This document shows, in pieces, positions 53,394 through 61,283 of a stretch of DNA of 64,000 bases (the stretch's first letter is position 1; every line of letters starts with the position of its first letter). The position numbers and the translations under genes are program-made. The notes beneath the pieces were generated by a model that saw nothing but the letters and a program-made list of their open reading frames with translations, was not told where the DNA came from and searched no databases. The stretch is taken from positions 1 through 64,000 of the forward strand of contig NZ_RHOC01000004.1 in NCBI RefSeq assembly GCF_003946145.1, given 5' to 3'. Origin of the DNA: Levilactobacillus huananensis. Its GTDB lineage: Bacteria; Bacillota; Bacilli; Lactobacillales; Lactobacillaceae.

Positions 53394-53635
53394 GTTAAAT
53401 TTTATTCACTTAACCATAGCGCTTACGGTGAACAATTGTCCTGGATAAGCTCAAAGTACAAACCTAAACGGTGGCAGTTTATTTTAACCGTCGTTAACGA
53501 CCGGATCGGCCGTAGTAATAATTCATTAACACTTACCCTTAGCTTACTACCACTTAAAGAGTTGAACAACACTCAGACATCCTGAATATATACATTTTCG
53601 CGTTTTACAACTATATTGAAATTTTTCTCCAAAAG

Positions 53636-53680
53636 CCAAAAAGGCGACCGCATCCCTCTCGGAGACCGGTCGCCCTTTCA
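53636..53680 (-). terminator. Terminator of the sigma-factor/DUF2922 operon
   Basis: Minus-strand GGCGACCG / CGGTCGCC stem with a ~14-nt loop, followed by TTTTTGGC. Confidence 0.8.
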
Positions 53681-53708
53681 GGTTGTGATTCAGCTAGACA
53701 GGGTCAGG

Positions 53709-53948
53709 TTAGGCCGTTGGTGCGGGCACAACCGGCGCGACCAAGCTGGTCTTGGTGGTTTCAATCATGTCGGCACTCACGGGTTCGGCGTACAGGTCAC
53801 CGCCATCCTTAACGAACAACCGAGCGGCCGCAATCTTAGCCATGAGGGCTTCGATTTCCTTAGGCTTCAAATCAGTGTTGATGTACTTCAACCGGAGATG
53901 CTTGACGCGCTTATCGGTACCCTTAAAACTCATTTCTAGTGCTTTCAT
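53709..53948 (-). CDS. DUF2922 family protein (79 aa)
   Basis: KALEMSFKGTDKRVKHLRLK, then KIAAARLFVKDGGDLYAEPVSADMIETTK (residues about 40-68) is a clear match to DUF2922 as I know it. Such genes usually follow a DUF1659 gene and a sigma-factor gene in Firmicutes. No signal peptide; function unknown. Last gene of a three-gene operon, 34 bp after the DUF1659-like gene. AGGGAAG before the ATG. Confidence 0.85.
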   Translation of the reverse strand: MKALEMSFKGTDKRVKHLRLKYINTDLKPKEIEALMAKIAAARLFVKDGGDLYAEPVSADMIETTKTSLVAPVVPAPTA

Positions 53949-53982
53949 TGATGGAGGACTTCCCTTCTTCGTTGGCTAGGCG

Positions 53983-54180
53983 TTAGGCAACGGTGCTTTG
54001 CGTGGAGACGGTGGCAGTGCGAAACGTGAGGCCGGTTAAGGTCGCGAGCGTCGCGCCAAAATCAGCAATCTGCGTGGCTTCCGGGGCGCTGATGGCGTTT
54101 TGTAACGCGATCTTGACCGGATGGTCGCCGTCGTCGATGAAGATAAAGGTGATGGTCGTTTTCTTCCAGTTCGTTTGCAT
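53983..54180 (-). CDS. DUF1659-like small protein (65 aa)
   Basis: TITFIFIDDGDHPVKIALQN followed by FGATLATLTG and a Ser/Thr-rich tail fits the short DUF1659 pattern (strand, NG/GD turn, FG and LTG helix), though the match is moderate. ATG with GGAG 8 nt upstream. It lies between the sigma-factor-like gene and the DUF2922 gene, which is the usual setting of that family. Confidence 0.65.
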   Translation of the reverse strand: MQTNWKKTTITFIFIDDGDHPVKIALQNAISAPEATQIADFGATLATLTGLTFRTATVSTQSTVA

Positions 54181-54284
54181 GGTGGTACTCCTTCCGTGGG
54201 ACTGAATTTTGTAGGAGTTGGCTAACCCTTACACGACTACTAACGAATTTCGGCCCGATTTTTTCGCACCTTTTCGCCAATAAC

Positions 54285-54845
54285 TTAAAGAAATCGGTCC
54301 GGTGGGGTTAACTGTTCAACCAATCGTCGGGTTAGTGAACGCCGCCAGCGATACACCGTCGCGACATTCACATCATGGCGCGACGCGATCTCGGCAATCG
54401 TCAGCTGATCAATTAAAGTCCCTACCAGAAAACGCCACTCGCCGGTCTTGCCGGCCGCCCCAATCAGCTTCACCAGATACATCCGATAGTCACTCAGGCC
54501 GATCTGCGCCAACACATCTTCATCCTTCGCCAGCGTCGCCAACAGTGTCGCCTGATCGCCGGGCGCTTGATAATCGTCTTGACGCCGATCCCGCCGCAGT
54601 TGGTCCGCCAGCTTCCACGTGATTTTCTGTTGCGCATAAGCCAAGAACTGGTGCGGCTTAGCTTCCGGATCATCCGGGAACTCGGCGTAGACCGTCGGAA
54701 AGAGTAGCCGAGCCTCTTGCAGGTAGTCCTCGTAATCCGCATGAGTGGGTGTCAAGTGCAGGCGTTTCAAGGCCCCATACAGGATCGCCTCGTGGTCGCC
54801 AGTAAATAAGAAGCGGTAAGCCGGTGTCACATCGTTGTCCATCAT
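54285..54845 (-). CDS. Sigma-70-like factor (SigH/ComX or SigO-like, 186 aa)
   Basis: Residues about 35-80 (YEDYLQEARLLFPTVYAEFP, then HQFLAYAQQKITWKLADQLR) look like sigma region 2, and residues about 145-178 (LTIAEIASRHDVNVATVYRW, then RRSLTRRLV) form a region-4 HTH. No anti-sigma gene is next to it. Followed by DUF1659-like and DUF2922 genes, a combination seen in many Firmicutes. Whether it controls competence or only its own operon cannot be read here. The start has AGGGA 6 nt upstream. Confidence 0.75.
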   Translation of the reverse strand: MMDNDVTPAYRFLFTGDHEAILYGALKRLHLTPTHADYEDYLQEARLLFPTVYAEFPDDPEAKPHQFLAYAQQKITWKLADQLRRDRRQDDYQAPGDQATLLATLAKDEDVLAQIGLSDYRMYLVKLIGAAGKTGEWRFLVGTLIDQLTIAEIASRHDVNVATVYRWRRSLTRRLVEQLTPPDRFL

Positions 54846-55096
54846 GAATCATCCCTTCTCGGTGGTGATCCATAGCGCTATGGTCAAGGCTTACCCTAAC
54901 GGATTCCCCGAGCGTTGCCAAACAGGGGTTTGACGGTGATCTAGACCAATTCTGAGGCGACCAGTGGCAATGACTTACCCCACAAACACTCGTTCGCGGT
55001 GGTACGGGGTGAAGCGATTATTTGTCGGTCTGACGTTTGGCGACGTAATTACGTCGGAATTGCGCTGAAAATAAAGTTTAATTTTAACGCGGCACA
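54846..55096. other. Upstream region of the sigma-factor operon
   Basis: No gene. A perfect 16-bp palindrome CGACGTAATTACGTCG lies at 55041-55056, about 195 bp upstream of the sigma-factor start; possible binding site. Confidence 0.35.
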
Positions 55097-55275
55097 TGAA
55101 AACGGCACCCGAGAAGTTACCTCGGGTGCCGCTTTTTCGGGTGTTGGTGGTGGTTCTGAAACGTGCTTCAGGAGGCAGTCAGCTCCGCTTAACCCCAATA
55201 CCGCAAGCGTCCAAACCCGGGACGCTCACGGTATTGACGTTAATGCTCACTGACTAACCGCCTCCTGAACCACTC
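55097..55275 (-). ncRNA. Structured RNA element, copy B, with terminator
   Basis: Element 55158-55269 on the minus strand, homologous to copy A. Outer stem TTCAGGAGGC/GCCTCCTGAA is 10 bp perfect; AGTCAG/CTGACT, CAATACC/GGTATTG and AGCGTCC/GGACGCT follow. It starts 2-8 bp after the stop of the nucleoside hydrolase gene (55278) and ends in CGGCACCCGAG / CTCGGGTGCCG plus TTTTC (55097-55131), so it may be a 3'-UTR-derived RNA or a long structured terminator region of the operon. Confidence 0.6.
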
Positions 55276-55277
55276 TA

Positions 55278-56228
55278 CTATGAGAAGAACGCCATCGACT
55301 GATAAACCAACTCACGGAACCGTGGCAAGTCAACGTCAAAGGCTACCGTCACGTTCTTATCCTTACCGGACACCTCGTCGTAATCGACGACGGTGCTCCC
55401 TAAGGACAAGCCATCCTTGGTGTCGATCGCAACGTGTTTCTTACGCGTCGTGAACAGCGTCGGGTCAATGATATAGGCCATCGCACAGGGGTCGTGCATG
55501 TGCACCCCTTCGACGTGGTCGGGACCCGCTAGAAATGGTGGCGTCGTGGTTAAGGCGAAGAATTTCAAAAGATCGGCCATGACCTTGGCGACGGGATTCC
55601 CGATATTTTCGATATGCGCGATATCCTCATCAAAAAGCTGTGCCTTCAGCGTGACATCCAACCCGAACATCGCCAGAGGAACCCCAGATTGCATCACAAC
55701 TTCAGCCGCTTCTGGGTCGACATAGATGTTGAATTCGGCTTGTGGCGTAACGTTCCCACCGAAGCAAGCCCCACCCATGTAAGAAATCTGGGCAATCTTG
55801 GACTTCAGTTCTGGATGTGACAACAGGAAGATCGCCATGTTTGTCAGCGGACCCGTCGCAACCAAGGTGATGGGTTCATCTGAATTGCGCAACGTTTCTG
55901 CCAAGAGATCGTTAGCCGACTGCGTCAATGGTTCTTGGGTAGGCTCCGGTAATTCCGCCCCGTCGAGTCCCGTCTTCCCATGAACGTTTTCCGCAATAAT
56001 TAGATCACGCAAGAGGGGCTTAGCGGCCCCCATGGCAACGGGAATATCCTCGCGGCCAGCCAAAGCCAAGAGTTTTCGGGCATTGTGGAAGGTCTTCTCT
56101 GGTCTTTGATTCCCAGCAGAAGTGGTCACGGCCACCAACTCAATGTTGTCGGCGGCTAGGGCCATCAGTAACGCCATCGCGTCATCGTGTCCTGGGTCAC
56201 AATCTAAAATGACTTTTTGCTTTGCCAT
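55278..56228 (-). CDS. Nucleoside hydrolase, second copy (316 aa)
   Basis: Same superfamily as the gene at 28 kb. DCDPGHDDAMALLMAL is the metal-binding cluster, VATGPLTNMAIFLL, YMGGACFGGNVTPQAEFN and MHDPCAMAYII are conserved. The His in DPGHDD (instead of the DPGIDD of the first copy) marks the RihA/B-like subgroup. Last gene of the long minus-strand operon starting beyond 64 kb and followed directly by the structured RNA element. Substrate unknown; company with an ECF transporter suggests a special ribosyl compound. Confidence 0.92.
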   Translation of the reverse strand: MAKQKVILDCDPGHDDAMALLMALAADNIELVAVTTSAGNQRPEKTFHNARKLLALAGREDIPVAMGAAKPLLRDLIIAENVHGKTGLDGAELPEPTQEPLTQSANDLLAETLRNSDEPITLVATGPLTNMAIFLLSHPELKSKIAQISYMGGACFGGNVTPQAEFNIYVDPEAAEVVMQSGVPLAMFGLDVTLKAQLFDEDIAHIENIGNPVAKVMADLLKFFALTTTPPFLAGPDHVEGVHMHDPCAMAYIIDPTLFTTRKKHVAIDTKDGLSLGSTVVDYDEVSGKDKNVTVAFDVDLPRFRELVYQSMAFFS

Positions 56229-56256
56229 AACTTTAATTCCTCCTTGATTTCAGTGA

Positions 56257-57696
56257 CTATTCAGCGTCTTTGATCTCTTCACGTGTCCGACTGTAGATGG
56301 TCTTGTGGAAAATAATGTAGATCGCTAAGGCGGCCAAGACGATGAATCCACCAATCATAAAGATGTTGGCGTAAGTCGACGCAGCGCCGGCCTTGGTCCC
56401 AAAGAGACTCCCACCGGACATCACGCCGGAGGACATCATCCCACCGAAGAGGGAAACCCCGATGGATCCCGTAATCGCTTGAATCAAATCATTCAGACCC
56501 AAGACACGGCCAGACTCTTCGGCTGGCACCGTTAACGTGGCCGTATCCACGATTGGGGAGTAGAAGAATGACGTCCCGAAGTAGTAGATACATGGTGCAA
56601 TCAACAAGGCCGCAACCTTCCCGTAAGGAATCGCAAAGGCAATGGCGATTAACCCCAGACCCATGCTGGACAGGGCCAGGATAATCGACGTTGTCCGACC
56701 CATCTTCTTAATCAGAGGGCCACAGAAGCCCAGAACGGCGGCTAACAGAATGGACCAAACCAGTAGGGTTGAAATCTCGGCAGAGTCGATCCCGTAAACA
56801 TTCAATCCAATCGCGTTCACCCCAGCATTTAGCGTGTAACTGAAGAAGTAACCGATGAAGATCACAGACATCGTCGCAATGAAAGCCGGATTCTTAAAGA
56901 ATTCTGGCGTGATGAAGGGGTTCTTCGCCTTATTAATATAAACAATAAAGGCAATTAACGTGATCACGGATGCGGCGGCCCACCAGATGTTCATGTTGGT
57001 AAAGAACATGGTCACGGCACCGGCGAATAACCCAATCAGGGTAAACCCAATCCCATCGACCTCGGCACCTTCAGCGTGCTCATCTGGTAAGTTCCGACTC
57101 AACGATGGCAGGAAGAAGATCGCCACAATCGGCGCAGCGAAGAGCCAACGCCAGTCAATCTTTTCCACGTAACCAGCCAGCACAACCCCTAAGGCAGCGG
57201 AGAACCGGAACACGGCCACGAAGATTTGATAATAGATAACTCGACTCACTTTTGACACATACTTAGACACCAGCACCAGGAAGACTGACCCGGCCACTTG
57301 GCCCCCCGCCGACTGGAGGACTCGCGCAATCACCACAGCCCAGATGTTCACGGGCCCCAGGATAAACCCAATGGCGGACCCGATCACGAGGAGTAACGTC
57401 CCAAAGATCGTCATTTTCTTCAAGGAAACGAAGTCCCCTAAGGACCCATAAATCACACAGACAATCCCCAAAACAATCCCGGGAATCGACGTAATCAGTG
57501 GTGCCAAGGCTTCTGACCCCAATTGTTTCCCGATATTCACGAAGATCATCCCAAAGGCTTGTTGTTCCAAAATGCCTAACGTGAAAATAATTAAAATCAA
57601 CGGAATGGCCTTTTTGGCCATCTTATTCATCTTTTCGTACTCTGCAGTCCCTTCTGCGGGAACTGGGATTCCTGTGATTTTTGTCTTCTCATCCAC
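56257..57696 (-). CDS. MFS transporter, 12-14 TM drug:H+ antiporter-like (479 aa)
   Basis: Hydrophobic throughout with paired six-helix halves; GDFVSLKKMTIFGTLLLVIG is the loop 2-3 motif and VVIARVLQSAGGQVAGSVF is the motif of the DHA family. Either uptake or export in the operon is possible. ATG at 57708 touches the AAAAGG site, so I use GTG at 57696 (11-nt spacing); the first is an alternative. Lies between the alcohol dehydrogenase and nucleoside hydrolase genes, 18-30 bp from each. Confidence 0.85.
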   Translation of the reverse strand: MDEKTKITGIPVPAEGTAEYEKMNKMAKKAIPLILIIFTLGILEQQAFGMIFVNIGKQLGSEALAPLITSIPGIVLGIVCVIYGSLGDFVSLKKMTIFGTLLLVIGSAIGFILGPVNIWAVVIARVLQSAGGQVAGSVFLVLVSKYVSKVSRVIYYQIFVAVFRFSAALGVVLAGYVEKIDWRWLFAAPIVAIFFLPSLSRNLPDEHAEGAEVDGIGFTLIGLFAGAVTMFFTNMNIWWAAASVITLIAFIVYINKAKNPFITPEFFKNPAFIATMSVIFIGYFFSYTLNAGVNAIGLNVYGIDSAEISTLLVWSILLAAVLGFCGPLIKKMGRTTSIILALSSMGLGLIAIAFAIPYGKVAALLIAPCIYYFGTSFFYSPIVDTATLTVPAEESGRVLGLNDLIQAITGSIGVSLFGGMMSSGVMSGGSLFGTKAGAASTYANIFMIGGFIVLAALAIYIIFHKTIYSRTREEIKDAE

Positions 57697-57714
57697 TGGT
57701 CGACACATCCTTTT

Positions 57715-58911
57715 CTAAAATAGCTGTCCGTCAAACGCTGATTGATAAATCCGGCGACAATCTTCTCGATTCAAGCGCACGATACCACCGATACACTGGT
57801 CATCGCCGCGAAAGGCAATATTGCCCAACATCCGTTCTGTTTCCGTCGTGGGAACGTCATAGTCCGCAAAGGACGTTGGCATCCCCAATTGTTTAAAGAA
57901 AGCCACGACCTGCTTAATCCCTTCGTTCGCCAGCTCCTGATCATTTTTACCGGCAGCCGGCACGTGGCAGACCTCGCGGGCAAAGCGGGCAAACCGATAG
58001 GGCTTCTGTCGACTGGCATAGGCCATCCAAGACCCCATAATAATGGCGATCGTCGCCCCATGTGGGGTGTCGAAGACGGCACTCAGTTCGTTAGCAATCT
58101 CGTGGGTCGCCCAATCTTGGGTTCGTCCCATCCCCACCGTATTGTTCTGCGCAATCGTCGCAATCCACATGAGTTCGGCGCGACTCTCATAATCTGCGGG
58201 ATGGGCGAGAACTTTTGGACCCAAGTCAACAATGGTCCGAAGAATGCCTTCTGCCATGCGATCGACTACACCAATCTCATTGTCTGGTGAGAAGTAACGT
58301 TCGCACACGTGACAGAACATATCCACGATCCCACACGCCGTCAGAAATGGGGGCAGGGTGCTCGTGAGCTCCGGTGCCATGAAGGCCACCGCTGGTCGTA
58401 CGATGGGGTCACTGACGAGAAGCTTCTGCCCAACCGCCGTGTTATTGACGACCGTGACGGCACTCGACTCACTGCCGGCCGCTGGATAGGTCACGAGTGA
58501 GGCTACCTTCACCGTAGCGGTCGGTGTCGCCTGGCCCGTGAAGAAGTCCCAGACGTCTCTGTCCGTGGCTGCCCCCAATCCGATCGCCTTAGCGGAGTCA
58601 ATGGTGCTACCGCCACCGATCGCGAAGATCAGATCGATTTTTTGGGCCTTCACAATGGCGATCCCTTCACGCACCAGTGACAGCCGCGGATTGGGTTGTA
58701 CCCCGGCTAACTCGGTCACCGCAATCCCGGCCTGCTTGAACTGGGCCCTTACCCGATCCAAAAGCCCGGTAGACTGGAGAAACGGCCCGCCATCGTGATG
58801 CAAGAGGACGTGATGCACGTTCATGGTCTGAAGCTTGTCCCCAATCTGGTCAATACTCTGGCGACCGAAGACGAAGTCCGTCCCAATCTGAATCTCAAAA
58901 TCCTGTAGCAT
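57715..58911 (-). CDS. Iron-containing alcohol dehydrogenase (398 aa)
   Basis: Type III ADH of the BdhA/YqhD kind that reduces aldehydes with NAD(P)H. The GGGSTID(S)AKAIG dinucleotide motif, DMFCHVCE and the C-terminal WATHEIANELSA and TPHGATIA blocks supply the Asp/His metal ligands. Full length. Overlaps the HAD gene by 17 bp. In this operon it probably disposes of an aldehyde from sugar breakdown, but that is inference. Confidence 0.92.
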   Translation of the reverse strand: MLQDFEIQIGTDFVFGRQSIDQIGDKLQTMNVHHVLLHHDGGPFLQSTGLLDRVRAQFKQAGIAVTELAGVQPNPRLSLVREGIAIVKAQKIDLIFAIGGGSTIDSAKAIGLGAATDRDVWDFFTGQATPTATVKVASLVTYPAAGSESSAVTVVNNTAVGQKLLVSDPIVRPAVAFMAPELTSTLPPFLTACGIVDMFCHVCERYFSPDNEIGVVDRMAEGILRTIVDLGPKVLAHPADYESRAELMWIATIAQNNTVGMGRTQDWATHEIANELSAVFDTPHGATIAIIMGSWMAYASRQKPYRFARFAREVCHVPAAGKNDQELANEGIKQVVAFFKQLGMPTSFADYDVPTTETERMLGNIAFRGDDQCIGGIVRLNREDCRRIYQSAFDGQLF

Positions 58912-59569
58912 TCTCCTGCTCCTTTCCCAATAATTTTGCTTTTAGCTGAGCCACCGTTGACACACACTGCCACGGCCGCTGTTGCCGTAAGGCTGCCACA
59001 TCACCATCTCCGTAGGTGACCCCCAAACACATCAGGCCATTCGCTCGGGCGGCGCTCACGTCCGTCCCCGAATCTCCTATGTAGAGGAATGGACCAGGGT
59101 AATGGGTGTCCATCAGAATGTGTCGAATGGCCGTCGTCTTGGTGGCCTGGGGGCCAAACCAATCGATGCCATAGACCGCGGTAAATAAGGACTGCCAACC
59201 CTTGTTCGCCACAATGCGATCCAATGCCGCTTGTGGCTTGAGGCTGACGACCACATTGCGAATACCACGATTCTTCAGGTCCTGGAGGAGATCCTGAATT
59301 CCCGGGTAAAGCCGCGTCTGGTCAAAGGTATTCAGCGTGCGATAATGCTTGGCGACTAACCGATCGAATTTAGCGAAATCTCGCTGATCCGCTCGCGGTT
59401 CCAACTGTTGAAACAACTGCTCTAATGGCCAACTTAAATGACTGGGATCCGCCGTGAGTGCCGCTGGTAATGTGGCGTTCAATGCCGCCGCAGCGTAGGC
59501 TACCGAGGCCCACACGTCTGGTGCTGTATCCGCCAACGTTCCGTCGAAGTCCCACAGGATGGTCCCCAA
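58895..59569 (-). CDS. HAD superfamily phosphatase, PGP-like (224 aa)
   Basis: Phosphoglycolate phosphatase-like hydrolase. Motif I WDFDGTLADT with nucleophile Asp7 and Asp9, motif II near VVVSLKPQ, motif III Lys in KNRG-to-K region, motif IV GDSGTDVSAA. A helical cap lies after motif I. TTG start with GGGTGAGGG upstream. Overlaps the alcohol dehydrogenase and follows the PfkB gene by 45 bp. Substrate in the operon is unknown. Confidence 0.88.
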   Translation of the reverse strand: MGTILWDFDGTLADTAPDVWASVAYAAAALNATLPAALTADPSHLSWPLEQLFQQLEPRADQRDFAKFDRLVAKHYRTLNTFDQTRLYPGIQDLLQDLKNRGIRNVVVSLKPQAALDRIVANKGWQSLFTAVYGIDWFGPQATKTTAIRHILMDTHYPGPFLYIGDSGTDVSAARANGLMCLGVTYGDGDVAALRQQRPWQCVSTVAQLKAKLLGKEQENATGF

Positions 59570-59614
59570 TGTTGTGATACCCTCACCCCCTTAACTAGTG
59601 GTTGTCACTGACAG

Positions 59615-60583
59615 TCATGACTCTGTCAGCACGTGATCTTCTAAGAAAGCTTCGAGCTGGGCTTGCGTCGGACAAGCGCGACTTCCTGGCTTCGTCACCG
59701 TATAGCCCGACACGGCATTGCCTAATCGCAAGGCTTCGCGGAGCCCTTGATGCTGCAACATTGCCTTGATGAACCCTGCGTTGTAGACGTCGCCAGCGCC
59801 GACCGTATCGTCAACGGTCACCTCGAATGCGGGCACTGCGATCTGCCGGTCAGGCGTTAACGCCAGGGATCCCTGACTGCCGTTACGGACGACAATCGTT
59901 CGGTCATTTGTGACCAATGATCTGGCGTTGGTTATCCCATCCTGACTGTCACCCAAGTAGGCATATTCCTCCTCGCCCGAACCCAGGACGTAGGTGGTGT
60001 AGGTCAGAATTTCTTTAATCGCTTGTTCATAGCTTGGATCGAGCCGACCATTATCGACCCTGAGATTCAGGTCAAAAGACGTCGGAATGTTGTGTTCATA
60101 AGCTAATTTGAAGATCGCTATGATAGTCGATCGCGCCGAGGTGTCATAAGTGAGCGTCATGCCGGAAGAATGCACCCAATCTGCCTGTAAGACTTGGTTG
60201 TCATTCACTTTCGCCGGGTCCAATACCTTGAAGGACCGTTTCTCACGCGGCCATCCCCAAAGGTATCGTTCCCCCTGGTTATCGATAAAGGCGAAGACCC
60301 CGACCGTATTCCGTGTGGGGTCGACAATGAGTCCCGTCGTATCAATACCGCTCTTCCGAAAGTCTTCTTGCACGTAACGACCATACGAATCGTCCCCGAT
60401 TGTTCCGATAAATGCTGTCGGCACATTCAAACGAGCCAGAGCCGTGGCGGTATTCGCCGCTGTTCCGCCGCCTTGTAGGCTGGGATTCTCAAAGTGAACG
60501 GCCGTTGGTTGCTCACGCGTCACCGTTGGGTAGTGAACCAGAATGTCGACATTGGCATCCCCCACAATTAGAACTTTAGGCAT
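59615..60583 (-). CDS. PfkB family carbohydrate kinase (322 aa)
   Basis: Ribokinase-fold sugar or nucleoside kinase. N-terminal VLIVGDANVDILVHYP, the first PfkB signature region GGGTAANTATALARL, and near the C-terminus DDTVGAGDVYNAGFIKAML with the catalytic Asp in GAGD. Overlaps the TrpF-like gene by 8 bp. The ATG giving MPKVLIVGD is used. Beside a nucleoside hydrolase, ribose or a modified ribose is a plausible substrate (inference). Confidence 0.9.
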   Translation of the reverse strand: MPKVLIVGDANVDILVHYPTVTREQPTAVHFENPSLQGGGTAANTATALARLNVPTAFIGTIGDDSYGRYVQEDFRKSGIDTTGLIVDPTRNTVGVFAFIDNQGERYLWGWPREKRSFKVLDPAKVNDNQVLQADWVHSSGMTLTYDTSARSTIIAIFKLAYEHNIPTSFDLNLRVDNGRLDPSYEQAIKEILTYTTYVLGSGEEEYAYLGDSQDGITNARSLVTNDRTIVVRNGSQGSLALTPDRQIAVPAFEVTVDDTVGAGDVYNAGFIKAMLQHQGLREALRLGNAVSGYTVTKPGSRACPTQAQLEAFLEDHVLTES

Positions 60584-61277
60584 TTTGCGCCGCCTTGATG
60601 AACGCCTCAACCTTCTGCGGATCCTTGCAACGCAAGGTGTTGGCGCGCTCATCGTCGTAATTGGTCAGACTGAAGGAATCGACGCCGTAAGGATGGGTCA
60701 GGTGAATGGCCGCCGCCACGTTCTGATCGTCTAAGCCCCCTGCGATAATGCAGGGCACCTGGGTGCTATCAATAATGGCCGCGTCAATGTTCTGATCGTG
60801 AACCTCACCCGTTGCCCCAATATCGTCCGCGTCTGGCGTCTTGGTATCAATTAAGAAGAAGTCGGCCACCGGTTCATAGGCCTTCACGTAGTCCAAGACC
60901 GGTTGTTCGGCCAATGGCACGCCAGCCAAAACCGGTAACGCTTGCATTATTTTCAATCCTGGAAAGCGATCTTTTAGGATCTGAGCCTGTTTCGGGCTGA
61001 TACCGTCAATATCTCCGGAAAGATGCATGACGTCCGGTAAGGCCAGCTTGAGGTCTGATGTAATTTCGTCGATATCTTCGGAAACCGTTAGGCCCACACG
61101 GACCACGTTGCCAGCAGTCGCCTCAAAGATCGCCTTGGCCTGGTCGCAGGTTAATTGTCCGGGGGTCCGCTTCACTTGACCATAGCTCACGCCGATGTGG
61201 TCGCCCCCTAAATCAATAACCATCTGCGCATCTGCAATCGTTCTAATGCCATAAATTTGCGTAATCATCTTTGCCAC
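60576..61277 (-). CDS. TrpF-like (phosphoribosylanthranilate isomerase family) barrel protein (233 aa)
   Basis: The pattern YGIRTIADAQMVIDLGGDHI with VGLTVSEDIDEI and the C-terminal CIIAGGLDDQNVAAAI and PYGVDSFSLT resembles TrpF: K/C...GxR start and the GGL and GVD phosphate-binding strands. No other tryptophan gene is nearby, and the usual catalytic Cys at the first strand appears as Tyr (YG instead of CG), so activity on PRA is doubtful. GTG start with AAAGGAAG 9 nt upstream. Likely an aldose-ketose isomerase or related step in the operon's own pathway. Confidence 0.7.
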   Translation of the reverse strand: MAKMITQIYGIRTIADAQMVIDLGGDHIGVSYGQVKRTPGQLTCDQAKAIFEATAGNVVRVGLTVSEDIDEITSDLKLALPDVMHLSGDIDGISPKQAQILKDRFPGLKIMQALPVLAGVPLAEQPVLDYVKAYEPVADFFLIDTKTPDADDIGATGEVHDQNIDAAIIDSTQVPCIIAGGLDDQNVAAAIHLTHPYGVDSFSLTNYDDERANTLRCKDPQKVEAFIKAAQNA

Positions 61278-61283
61278 AATCCG

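Noticed and set aside
53289-53585. 98-codon plus-strand frame containing VPTTVKSTDLRP twice
   Set aside because: The internal duplication is the CRISPR-like repeat translated; no ribosome site and no codon bias.
54999-55253. Plus-strand frame of 84 codons similar to the one at 50 kb
   Set aside because: Same reason; no ribosome site and it runs through a terminator hairpin.
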